Source: CAZUZD01 sp964624465
Lineage (GTDB): Bacteria; Planctomycetota; Planctomycetia; Isosphaerales; Isosphaeraceae
DNA: 17,565 bases
Direction: 5' to 3'
NCBI GenBank assembly: GCA_964624465.1
Contig: CAZUZD010000109.1
Coordinates: 1 to 17,565 of the forward strand
Positions within the stretch are counted from its first letter, which is position 1, and each line of letters starts with the position of its first letter. The notes beneath the pieces are model-generated. The model had not been told where the DNA came from. It saw nothing but the letters and a program-made list of their open reading frames with translations, and made no database searches. Of this stretch, positions 8,162-14,531 are shown piece after piece. Made by a program: the position numbers and the translations under genes.

Positions 8162-8977
8162 TCAGGCGCCGGGGCCGATCGTGTCCCCCTCGGTGGGGTG
8201 GAAGTCCAGCCGCTCGGCGGTCTCGGCCAGGCTCCAGCGGCTGCCGGCGTTCTGCGACATGCCGTTGACGATCACGCACTCGCCCGACTCCAGGGGTGCC
8301 TCGATGGCCCGGGTGACGAGCTGCACCGCGTCGGCGTCGGAGAGCCAGAGCGCGCGGCCCCAGGCGTCGGGCATGTGCTCGGGCCGGTTCACGTCGGGGC
8401 GGATCCAGCCGATGCGCAGGCCGACGAACGTGATGCCGTAGGCCCGCGCCAGCGACCGACCGAGCCGCTCGGCGAAGAGCTTGGCCCCGCCGTACGGGTT
8501 GCCCGGCACGGGGGTCGTCTCGGGCGTCAGCGGCACGTCGGGGATGGTGCGGTAGCCGCTGAGGGTGTGGTTCGAGCTGGCGAAGATCAGCCGGTCGACG
8601 CCCGCGCCGGCGGCGGCCAGGAAGACGTTGGCCACGGCGTCCATGTTGGGCTCGACCAGCTCGGCCCAGGTCGCCTCGGAGTTCGGGTTGGCCGCCAGGT
8701 GCACGACGGCGTCGGCCTCGTCGAAGAGCTCGACCCAGCCCTCGTCCCACTCGGCCAGGTCGGCGACGACGAGCTCGGGCGTGTCGGGATCGGGCTCGCG
8801 GTCGATCAGGATCAGGTCGTAGCGATCGCCCCAGGCCGCGCGCAGCTTGCGGCCGATGTTCCCCGAGGCGCCGGTGATGAGCACGACCCTGGGCTCGTCG
8901 GCGTCGTCCTCGAACTCCTCCTCCGGCTCGGGCAGGAGGATGGTCAGGGGCGGCAGCGGCTTCGGGTCGGTGCTCAT
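8162..8977 (-). CDS. NAD-dependent epimerase/dehydratase-type SDR, uronate dehydrogenase-like, 271 aa
   Basis: This is an extended short-chain dehydrogenase with the NAD-binding motif TGASGNIG (35-42), the active-site strand FASSNHT (132-138) and the catalytic pair Tyr162/Lys166 in YGGAK. The stretch IFASSNHTLSGY, followed by LRIG at 187-190 and LWLSDADAVQLV at 210-221, closely resembles uronate dehydrogenase, which oxidises free galacturonate or glucuronate to the aldarolactone. This resemblance is from memory of the family. An acidic N-terminal extension of about 29 residues (PEPEEEFEDDADEP) precedes the Rossmann fold and is not needed for the fold. The ATG at 8977 follows GAGG with 4-nt spacing. 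It lies 98 nt downstream of the GH88 gene, and a TAGAAT box in that gap may provide its own promoter. The GH88 context supports uronic-acid metabolism. Another sugar dehydrogenase or epimerase remains possible. Confidence 0.8.
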   Translation of the reverse strand: MSTDPKPLPPLTILLPEPEEEFEDDADEPRVVLITGASGNIGRKLRAAWGDRYDLILIDREPDPDTPELVVADLAEWDEGWVELFDEADAVVHLAANPNSEATWAELVEPNMDAVANVFLAAAGAGVDRLIFASSNHTLSGYRTIPDVPLTPETTPVPGNPYGGAKLFAERLGRSLARAYGITFVGLRIGWIRPDVNRPEHMPDAWGRALWLSDADAVQLVTRAIEAPLESGECVIVNGMSQNAGSRWSLAETAERLDFHPTEGDTIGPGA

Positions 8978-9022
8978 GGGGCCTCGTTCTACGGGGGATT
9001 CAGTCGTGCGGGGCGGCCTGTG

Positions 9023-9028
9023 ATTCTA
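9023..9028 (-). promoter_or_regulatory. Putative -10 box upstream of the SDR gene
   Basis: TAGAAT on the minus strand lies about 45 nt before the SDR start. The surrounding CTAGAATCAC closely matches CTAGAATGAC before the MazG-like gene. No good -35 box is seen (best candidate CAGACC 18 nt upstream). Confidence 0.3.
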
Positions 9029-9052
9029 GCGGCCCGCGCCGGGGCGGTCTGC

Positions 9053-9068
9053 GCGCCAGGCCCGGCGC
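9053..9068 (-). terminator. Weak stem-loop after GH88
   Basis: GCGCC and GGCGC pair around a 6-nt loop, 7 nt after the GH88 stop codon. There is no U tract. It is just upstream of the TAGAAT box of the SDR gene, which would fit an end and a new start of transcription. Confidence 0.2.
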
Positions 9069-9075
9069 TGATCGA

Positions 9076-10227
9076 TCAGCGGGCGGTCGACCCGACGGCC
9101 GGGGGCTGCCCCAGGGCGCGGCCGACGGCCTCGACGAAGAAGTACTCGCCCCACATCACCGACTCGTCGACGCCCAGGCCGCGGTGCTTGTGGTAGACGC
9201 CGTGCTTGAGGATGCCCTCCCAGTCGGGGTCGGACCACGAGCAGTAGCGGTCGTTGCAGAGGGCGTCCAGGAGCCGGAGCGACCCGCCCCGGTAGAGCGC
9301 CGACCGCGCCGGGTCGGCGGTCAGGTCGGCGAGCTGCCAGAGGCCCGAGGCGGCGATGGCGCCGGCCGAGCTGTCGTCGATCCGCTCGGGCCCTTCGGGC
9401 GCGTCGAAGTCCCAGGGCGGCACGCCCGAAGCGGGCAGACGGGCCAGGAAGTGGTCGGCGTTGCGCTCGGCGACGGCCAGGTCGGCGGGGTCGCGGGTGT
9501 ACGAGTAGACGGTGCCGAAGCCGTAGAGCGACCAGGCCAGGCCGCGGCTCCAGTCGCTGTCGGGGCGCAGGCCCTGGTGGGTCGACTCGCGGAGGAAGGC
9601 GCCGGAGTCGGGGTCGAAGATCCCCTCGTGCGCCGTGCCGCCGTCGGGGCGGACGATCGTGCGCTCGGTGGTGCGGCAGTGGGCCACGGCCAGGTCGTAG
9701 AGCGACCGGTCGCCGGTCTCCTGGGCGGCGTAGAAGATGATCGGCACGTTCATCATGATGTCGATGAACAGGCTCTCGGGCGCCACGAACGACCGCAGGT
9801 ACCGGCCGTGCGGGTTGAATCGCAGGGCGAGCGTGCGGCCGGCGGTGATGAGGACCGCGTTGAGCGCCGGGTCGCCGGTCAGGCGGTACCAGGGCAGGTA
9901 CGTGTTCAGGAAGATGAAGCCCAGGTCGTGCACGTCGCGGTCGTGCTGCTTGGGCTCCAGCAGCCGGGAGTAGTGCTCGGCGTGGGCCCGCCAGGCGGGG
10001 TCGTCGGTGCGGCGGTAGAGGCTCCACATCAGGCCGGCGTGGAACCCCGCGCACCAGTCGGTCCAGAGCGCCCCGCCGTGCTGCCAGCGGCCGCCGACGG
10101 TGTAGATCGGGAAGTAGTCGGGCAGGCGCTCGACGGTGTCCCGCACCTTGCGGTCGGCCAGGACGAACACGCGCTCCAGCCGGCGGCGGAGTTCCTCGGG
10201 CACGGGCACGGTGGTGGCGGCGGCCAT
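9076..10227 (-). CDS. GH88 unsaturated glucuronyl hydrolase, 383 aa
   Basis: This family removes 4-deoxy-4,5-unsaturated uronic acid from the non-reducing end of oligosaccharides made by polysaccharide lyases (glycosaminoglycans, gellan, xanthan type), usually in the cytoplasm. The (alpha/alpha)6-barrel motifs are visible: WTDWCAGFHAGLMWSLY (55-71), VHDLGF with Asp101, SLFIDIMMNVP with Asp156, STHQGLRPDSDWSRGLAW (215-232), and PPWDFDAP followed by DDSSAGAIAASGL. Asp101 and Asp156 match the two catalytic Asp residues known in UGL (Asp88 and Asp149 of the Bacillus enzyme). Length is normal and there is no signal peptide, which fits intracellular action. The ATG at 10227 has only a distant GAGG. 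It begins 45 nt after the PepSY gene on the same strand, so they may share a transcript. The neighbouring uronate-dehydrogenase-like SDR and esterase support a uronic-acid saccharide role. The family is firm; the exact substrate is unknown. Confidence 0.92.
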   Translation of the reverse strand: MAAATTVPVPEELRRRLERVFVLADRKVRDTVERLPDYFPIYTVGGRWQHGGALWTDWCAGFHAGLMWSLYRRTDDPAWRAHAEHYSRLLEPKQHDRDVHDLGFIFLNTYLPWYRLTGDPALNAVLITAGRTLALRFNPHGRYLRSFVAPESLFIDIMMNVPIIFYAAQETGDRSLYDLAVAHCRTTERTIVRPDGGTAHEGIFDPDSGAFLRESTHQGLRPDSDWSRGLAWSLYGFGTVYSYTRDPADLAVAERNADHFLARLPASGVPPWDFDAPEGPERIDDSSAGAIAASGLWQLADLTADPARSALYRGGSLRLLDALCNDRYCSWSDPDWEGILKHGVYHKHRGLGVDESVMWGEYFFVEAVGRALGQPPAVGSTAR

Positions 10228-10272
10228 GGGGGCAGTGCCTCGCTCGGGGGGACGTGGCGGGGCCCGACGGGC

Positions 10273-10968
10273 TCAGGGCACGCCGAACCAGTAGAGGGCG
10301 AACACGAGCAGCGTGCCGACCAGCCCGACGACCAGGCCCGGCTGGCGCCGGAGCTTCAGGTAGAACAGCAGCAGCAGCCCGCTCAGCGAGATGACCGTCA
10401 GCACGACGGCCGAGACGTCGACGACCCAGAACCAGACCGGCCCGCTGTCGCGCCCCTTGTGCAGGTCGTTGAGCACGGCGACCAGGCCGTGACGGGTCTC
10501 GGTCAGGTCGTAGCGGCCCGAGTCCCGGTCGATCAGGGCGTGGGCATCATAGCCGGGGCCCTGGAAGTTCACCGAGCACTCCGCGTCCTCGGCGCGGAAT
10601 TCGGTCATCGCCCCGCCGATGCCATGATCGCGGCGGAGCCGCTCGACGATCGCCAGCCTGTCGACGCCCGCGTCGGGGTCGTCCGGCGCGGGCGTGCCCA
10701 GCCAGGCGCGGTCGAGGCTGCCCTGGAAGGTGGTGGTGCGGCGGGCCTCCTCGAACCACGACGGGTGGTTCAGCGTCAGCCCGGTCACGCTGAAGAACAG
10801 CACGGCGGCCAGGCCGAGCATCGAGACGTAGATGTGCAGCCAGCGGAGCCAGGCCGCCACCGCGATCGAGATCCGGCGCCTGAGGGGGCGGCCGGGTCGG
10901 GGGGTCGGTCGGGCAGCGGCCGCTGGCGGTGCGGGCGTCGGGTTCCTGGCGGCGTCGCCCTCGCTCAA
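10273..10968 (-). CDS. PepSY-associated transmembrane protein, 231 aa (TTG start)
   Basis: This membrane protein is of the PepSY-TM type, typical partners of ApbE/flavin systems and iron-reductase-like modules. An Ala/Pro/Arg tail of about 35 residues is followed by helix 1 (44-64, containing LHIYVSMLGL), an external domain of about 110 residues that ends in RHGLVAVLNDLHKG, helix 2 (178-205) and helix 3 (209-229). His45, His68, His160 and His170 sit near the membrane faces and could bind heme, as proposed for this family; that is inference. A longer open frame extends upstream, but it overlaps the ApbE gene. The TTG at 10968 has GGAGG 7 nt before it (10976-10980) and overlaps the upstream TGA as TTGA, so it is the right start. 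It is strictly coupled to the ApbE-DUF2271 gene and likely works with it in extracytoplasmic electron transfer. Confidence 0.85.
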   Translation of the reverse strand: MSEGDAARNPTPAPPAAAARPTPRPGRPLRRRISIAVAAWLRWLHIYVSMLGLAAVLFFSVTGLTLNHPSWFEEARRTTTFQGSLDRAWLGTPAPDDPDAGVDRLAIVERLRRDHGIGGAMTEFRAEDAECSVNFQGPGYDAHALIDRDSGRYDLTETRHGLVAVLNDLHKGRDSGPVWFWVVDVSAVVLTVISLSGLLLLFYLKLRRQPGLVVGLVGTLLVFALYWFGVP

Positions 10969-12536
10969 CGGCCGGCCTCCGGCTTGACGCGGTACTCGAT
11001 CGCGGCCGACTTGATCTCGACGTGCCCCTTCAGCTCGACGCCGAACGGGTCGTCGCCGAGCGTGACCTTCTGGCGAATGAGCTGCGTGGGGCCCTGCTCG
11101 CGGGCCGTCTCCAGGAACAGCGTGTAGTCCCCCTTCGGCACCGGCTTGCCCCTGTCGTCGAGGCCGTCCCAGACCGCCGTGTACTTGCCGGGCGGGCGGG
11201 TGGGTCGGGCCGTGCTGTAGATGAGGTTCTTCTTCTCGGCCAGCGTGCGGCCCGCGTCGCCGCGATACCAGCGCTTGAGGTCGGGCAGCCAGCGATCCGG
11301 GCCCGAGCCGCCCAGCGAGACCCAGAGGATGACCGTGCGAACCGTGCGGCCCTCGGCGTCCTCGGCCCAGATCACGACATAGGGCCGCCGGTAGCGGTCC
11401 ACCTTCGGCTGGTCGATCTCCAAGTTCACCGCCAGCTCGAACCGGCCCGCCCAGGTGTTCGCAGGGTCGGCGGCCGGGGCGGGGTCCTGTGCCGGAGCGC
11501 CCAGGAACGGGACCCCGGCCGGCGTGGCGGCGGTGTAGACCGGCCAGCGGGGGCTCTCCAGGATGACCCCCTCGGCGGTCACGATCCGGCAGGCGGCCTC
11601 GGGGATCGACTCGACCAGGGCGATCGTCTCGGCCGGATCGAGGACGTTGGCGAGGGTGGCCAGCGCGTCGGCGTCCGACCCGCGCGGGGCGATGACGGTG
11701 GCCTGGATCACCCGCTCGACGGGCCGCGCCGTGCGGGGGTCGACGATGTGCGAGTACCACCGCCCGCCGATCGACCAGCCGCGCTGCGAGGCGCCGCTGG
11801 TGGCCACCGAGCGGTCGCGGACCCGGACGAACGCCACGGCCCCGGCCGTCTCCGAGTCGCCGCGCGCCGGCGCCAGGCCGATGGGCCGGTCGATCGCCCC
11901 GACGGCCCTCAGGTCGCCGCCCACGTTCAGGAGCAGCCCGCGCACGCCGTCGGCCCGGTCGAGCCCCGCGTCCGCCGCGCGGTCGAGGATGAACCCCTTG
12001 GCGATCGCGTCGAGCGTCAGCCGCGTCCCGCCCAGCCGCCGCGCGGTGCCGGCAGCGGCCTCCAGCTCCCAGGCCGGGCCGACCAGGCGGGCCCGGACGG
12101 CGTCGAGCTCGGCGGCGGTCGGGGTCCGGCCCGCGCTCGCGGCCTGATCCCAGAGCGCGACGACGGCGCCGGCACGGGCGTCAAACGCGCCGCCGCTGGC
12201 GACCCGCCACCGCTCGACCTGGGCCAGCACGGCGATCAGCTCGGGCGGCAGGGGAGCGGCGGTGCCGATGGCCGTGTCCTGCCAGCGGCGGAAGGTGCTG
12301 GCGGGGTCGTGGTTGCTGAAGATCGCGGCCAGGCGATCGATCTCGGCGAGCACGCGGGCCTCGGCGCGGCGGGCGGCGGCCGGGCTGTCGGCCACGACGC
12401 GCAGCTCCAGCGCCGTGCCCATCACGTGCTCATGGAAGAAGGCGTGCTCGTCCCCGGCCAGGGTGGTGGTGCTGGCCACGGTCAGCAGGGCGAGGGCGCA
12501 CGCGAGGCAGCCCGGGGCCGGTCGGAGGGGACGCAC
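10965..12536 (-). CDS. Exported ApbE (FAD:protein FMN transferase) - DUF2271 fusion, 523 aa
   Basis: The N-terminal half is ApbE, which takes FMN from FAD and attaches it to Ser/Thr of target proteins outside the cytoplasm with Mg2+. The C-terminal part is a DUF2271 domain, found in extracytoplasmic flavin-associated proteins. Residues 1-28 look like a signal peptide (RPLRPAP, then CLACALALLTVAST, ending near LAG). ApbE motifs are MGT (39-41), LDAIAKGFILD (175-185), LLNVGGDLRAVG (202-213), ATSG (246-249), HIVDPRTARP (263-272) and SDADALAT (287-294). DUF2271 covers about 365-517 with VVIWAED and LPDLKRWYRG. The start at 12536 is GTG with no Shine-Dalgarno sequence; no ATG, GTG or TTG precedes it in frame back to the promoter. 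The leader contains a C13 run 43 nt before the start. The next gene is a coupled PepSY membrane partner. Domain calls are firm; the flavinylated target is not seen. Confidence 0.9.
   Translation of the reverse strand: MRPLRPAPGCLACALALLTVASTTTLAGDEHAFFHEHVMGTALELRVVADSPAAARRAEARVLAEIDRLAAIFSNHDPASTFRRWQDTAIGTAAPLPPELIAVLAQVERWRVASGGAFDARAGAVVALWDQAASAGRTPTAAELDAVRARLVGPAWELEAAAGTARRLGGTRLTLDAIAKGFILDRAADAGLDRADGVRGLLLNVGGDLRAVGAIDRPIGLAPARGDSETAGAVAFVRVRDRSVATSGASQRGWSIGGRWYSHIVDPRTARPVERVIQATVIAPRGSDADALATLANVLDPAETIALVESIPEAACRIVTAEGVILESPRWPVYTAATPAGVPFLGAPAQDPAPAADPANTWAGRFELAVNLEIDQPKVDRYRRPYVVIWAEDAEGRTVRTVILWVSLGGSGPDRWLPDLKRWYRGDAGRTLAEKKNLIYSTARPTRPPGKYTAVWDGLDDRGKPVPKGDYTLFLETAREQGPTQLIRQKVTLGDDPFGVELKGHVEIKSAAIEYRVKPEAGR
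10976..10980 (-). promoter_or_regulatory. Ribosome binding site deciding the TTG start of the PepSY gene
   Basis: GGAGG lies 7 nt before TTG at 10968 and inside the last codons of the ApbE-DUF2271 gene. The TTG overlaps that gene's stop (TTGA). It is the clearest case in the window of a strong site with a rare start codon. Confidence 0.75.
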
Positions 12537-12578
12537 GCGGGGCTGGGCGCGGGGAGCCGGGGGCGCGGGGGTGGGACC

Positions 12579-12591
12579 GGGGGGGGGGGGG
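12579..12591. repeat. 13-base mononucleotide tract (G on plus strand, C in the ApbE mRNA)
   Basis: Thirteen consecutive G occur on the plus strand, with further G runs just before it (12551-12554, 12559-12563, 12567-12571, 12573-12575), so a plus-strand G-quadruplex is plausible. It lies between the putative promoter and the GTG start of the ApbE-DUF2271 gene, and its length would decide which upstream frame enters that gene. The tract is certain in the sequence; its role is inference. Confidence 0.9.
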
Positions 12592-12641
12592 CCGGATCGG
12601 GCCGGGTCCGCCCGACCACGGAGGGGGTGGGGGGATGAGCC

Positions 12642-12670
12642 ATCATCGAGACCCGCCCGCGCTCGGTCAA
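12642..12670 (-). promoter_or_regulatory. Putative sigma70-type promoter of the ApbE-DUF2271 / PepSY operon
   Basis: TTGACC (12670-12665) and GATGAT (12647-12642) on the minus strand are spaced exactly 17 nt, five and four matches of six. Transcription would begin near 12635, giving a leader of about 100 nt that includes the C13 run. Confidence 0.42.
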
Positions 12671-12728
12671 GGCCCGGCGCGGCCCCGGCCCCCTGCCCGT
12701 CCCGGCCCTCCGGGATCGACCGGCCGGC

Positions 12729-13229
12729 TCAGCGCTTCGGCGTGCCCGAGGCCGGCGGCGAGGGGCTGGCCGACCCGGGGGCGCCGCTGTCGGTGCCCTT
12801 GGCCGAGCCGCCGGCCGGGGCCGTGTCCCCCGACGACTTGGGCGCGGCATTGCCCGGGTCGGAGGCCGGCGCCGTGCTGCCCGGCTGGGGGGCTGGCGTG
12901 GCGCCGGAGTCGGGCGGGGTGCCGGCGTCCTTCGGGGCCGGGGTCGCGTCGCCGGGGGCCTGATCCTTGCCGGGCTGGGGGTAGCCGGCGGGGATCTCGT
13001 CCGGCTGGGGGGGCTTGGGGCCGGCGGTGAAGGCGCCGTTCTCGCCGGCGCCGCCGCCCTCGGCCATCGTCTTGTTCGGGATGCCGCCCGTGGGCTTCTG
13101 GCCCGAGATCGAGCTGCCGCCGCCCGCCGGCGCGTCGGTCGGCGTGGCCGGCCCGCAGCCGCCCAGGCCGATCCCCAGGGTGATGCCCGCCGCCAGAGTC
13201 CACCAGCCGCCACCGTGTCCGCGAGTCAT
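12729..13229 (-). CDS. Small proline/glycine-rich lipoprotein, 166 aa
   Basis: I recognise no family. The protein begins with a lipoprotein signal: a short basic start, a hydrophobic core (LAAGITLGIGL) and the lipobox LGGC with Cys25, so it is probably lipid-anchored after export. The mature part is Gly/Pro/Ala/Ser/Asp-rich, low-complexity and probably disordered. It contains GGIPNKTMAEGGG and repeated PAP / APAS-type pieces, and nothing catalytic. The open frame could start 19 codons earlier at 13286, but the ATG at 13229 has GGAGG at 13236-13240 (6-nt spacing) and puts the signal peptide at the N-terminus. It lies between the dehydratase gene and the ApbE gene on the same strand, separated by 180 and 192 nt, so is probably its own unit. 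Function unknown; a surface tether or spacer is possible. Confidence 0.78.
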   Translation of the reverse strand: MTRGHGGGWWTLAAGITLGIGLGGCGPATPTDAPAGGGSSISGQKPTGGIPNKTMAEGGGAGENGAFTAGPKPPQPDEIPAGYPQPGKDQAPGDATPAPKDAGTPPDSGATPAPQPGSTAPASDPGNAAPKSSGDTAPAGGSAKGTDSGAPGSASPSPPASGTPKR

Positions 13230-13235
13230 GGCCTG

Positions 13236-13240
13236 CCTCC
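13236..13240 (-). promoter_or_regulatory. Ribosome binding site deciding the lipoprotein start
   Basis: GGAGG lies 6 nt before the ATG at 13229 and decides in favour of this start over an earlier in-frame codon at 13286. Confidence 0.7.
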
Positions 13241-13386
13241 TCGATGCTGCCGATCCGGGTTCCCGTTGCAGTCCAGAGCTGGACATGGGCCCGCCCGGGT
13301 CGCCGGGGAATCCGGCGGCCGGTCGTCCCCAACCGCAGGAGGCCGGATCAGCAATTGATGGGCCAAGCGGGGCGTGCGTCGACCGT

Positions 13387-13405
13387 CACCACGGCCGGCG
13401 TGGTG
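13387..13405 (-). terminator. Terminator-like hairpin after the dehydratase gene
   Basis: CACCACG and CGTGGTG make a perfect 7-bp stem with a 5-nt loop, 4 nt after the TAA stop. No U tract follows, as is common in very GC-rich genomes, so termination efficiency cannot be judged. Confidence 0.45.
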
Positions 13406-13409
13406 CGGC

Positions 13410-14414
13410 TTACAGGTAGGCGCCGACGCCGGCGCACTCCTGGACGGGCTCGGGGGCCTGGTGATCGAGGATGCGGCGGAGCTGGTCGGCGGTGATGTTG
13501 CCGCCGCTGAGCATCAGGCCGACGCGGCGGCCGACCAGCTCGCGGCGGAGCTTCACGGCCGCCGCCAGGCTGGCGGCGCCGGCGCCCTCGATGACCTGGC
13601 GGGCGGTCTCCATCAGCATCCGGATGGCGTGCGCGATCTCCAGGTCGGAGACGAGCACCAGGTCGTCGACGAGCTTCGGCAGCAGCTCCAGGGTCAGGGC
13701 GAACGGCTCGCGGGTGGCCAGGCCCTCGGCGAAGGTGACGGCCCGCTCGGTGACGACCCGGTGCCCGGCCCGCCACGACTCGTAGATCGCCGGGGCGCCC
13801 TCGGCCTGCACGCCGATGATCCGGATCGCCGGGTTCACCGCCCGCGCCACCAGGCCCGCGCCCAGCACGCCGCTGCCGCCGCCGACCGAGACGATCAGCA
13901 CGTCCAGGTCGGGCGCCGTCTCCAGCAGCTCGAGGGCCCCGGTCGCGACCCCGGCGATGATCGGCGGCTCGATCGAGCGGACGAACCGCAGGCCGTCGCG
14001 CTCGGCCCGCTGGGCGCAGGCGGCGCGGGCGCCGTCGAAGTCGGCCCCCTCCAGCACCACCGTCGCCCCCAGCGCCCGGGTGGCCTCGACCTTGAGCGGG
14101 TTCGCCCGCTCGGGCATGTAGATCGTCGCCGGCACGCCGAAGAGCCGGGCGGCGTAGGCCACCGACTGCGCATGGTTGCCCGTCGAGGCCGCGGCCACCC
14201 CGCGCTCCCGGAGCGACGGCGGCAGGCCGGCGATCAGGTTGATGCCGCCCCGCACCTTGAACGCCCCGGTCGGGTTCAGGTGCTCGCACTTCAGCACGGT
14301 GTGGAACCCGAGGGCCTCGCAGAGCGTGTGCGGCTCCAGCACCGGCGTCGGCCGCAGGTAGGGCGCCAGGGTGCGGCGAGCGTGGAAGACGTCGGCGAGG
14401 GTGGGGTGGGCCAT
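13410..14414 (-). CDS. PLP-dependent threonine/serine dehydratase (fold type II), 334 aa
   Basis: This is a cytoplasmic pyridoxal-phosphate enzyme that would deaminate L-threonine to 2-oxobutyrate or L-serine to pyruvate. The Schiff-base lysine is Lys53 in NPTGAFKVRG; STGNHAQS is at 77-84; the phosphate-binding glycine loop is GGGSGVLG at 178-185; and SGGN at 303-306 binds the PLP ring nitrogen. The length and the absence of a C-terminal ACT regulatory domain resemble catabolic (TdcB-like) or serine-racemase-type members rather than biosynthetic IlvA. STGNH instead of SAGNH and GGGSGVLG instead of GGGGL are small variations seen in broader ammonia-lyase groups. The ATG at 14414 gives MAHPTLADV and fits the family start; a 25-codon longer frame adds only an Arg/Pro stretch. 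A TATGAT box lies about 65 nt upstream. It is not in an isoleucine operon here. Substrate preference (Thr, Ser, hydroxyaspartate) is uncertain. Confidence 0.9.
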   Translation of the reverse strand: MAHPTLADVFHARRTLAPYLRPTPVLEPHTLCEALGFHTVLKCEHLNPTGAFKVRGGINLIAGLPPSLRERGVAAASTGNHAQSVAYAARLFGVPATIYMPERANPLKVEATRALGATVVLEGADFDGARAACAQRAERDGLRFVRSIEPPIIAGVATGALELLETAPDLDVLIVSVGGGSGVLGAGLVARAVNPAIRIIGVQAEGAPAIYESWRAGHRVVTERAVTFAEGLATREPFALTLELLPKLVDDLVLVSDLEIAHAIRMLMETARQVIEGAGAASLAAAVKLRRELVGRRVGLMLSGGNITADQLRRILDHQAPEPVQECAGVGAYL

Positions 14415-14478
14415 GCGTCTCGACGGTCCGAGGAGAAAGGGGGTGCGGGGGCCGGGCCGGCGACCGATGCCCCGGTTC

Positions 14479-14509
14479 ATCATAACCACGGACCCCGGTG
14501 CGTCGTCAG
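14479..14509 (-). promoter_or_regulatory. Putative promoter of the dehydratase gene
   Basis: TATGAT (14484-14479, five of six matches) has CTGACG 19 nt upstream. It sits in an unusually AT-rich patch of this GC-rich sequence, 64 nt before the start. The spacing is longer than ideal. Confidence 0.32.
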
Positions 14510-14531
14510 CACCCGCGTCCCGGTCGTGGCG

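Noticed and set aside
4417..8268. Long plus-strand frames (4417-6360 and 6538-8268)
   Set aside because: They overlap galK out of frame or lie antisense to the GT87 and esterase genes. The translations are Gln/Arg/His/Gly-rich and have no recognisable motif.
12482..13213. A 243-codon minus-strand frame over the lipoprotein gene
   Set aside because: It is out of frame with the lipoprotein, which has a lipobox and a GGAGG site. The translation is Arg/Pro/Ala repeats. Only its part after 12646 is of interest, in relation to the C13 tract.
13271..13284. Palindrome GTCCAGAGCTGGAC upstream of the lipoprotein as an operator
   Set aside because: Short 6-2-6 symmetry, one copy, no known regulator match. 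It could be chance.
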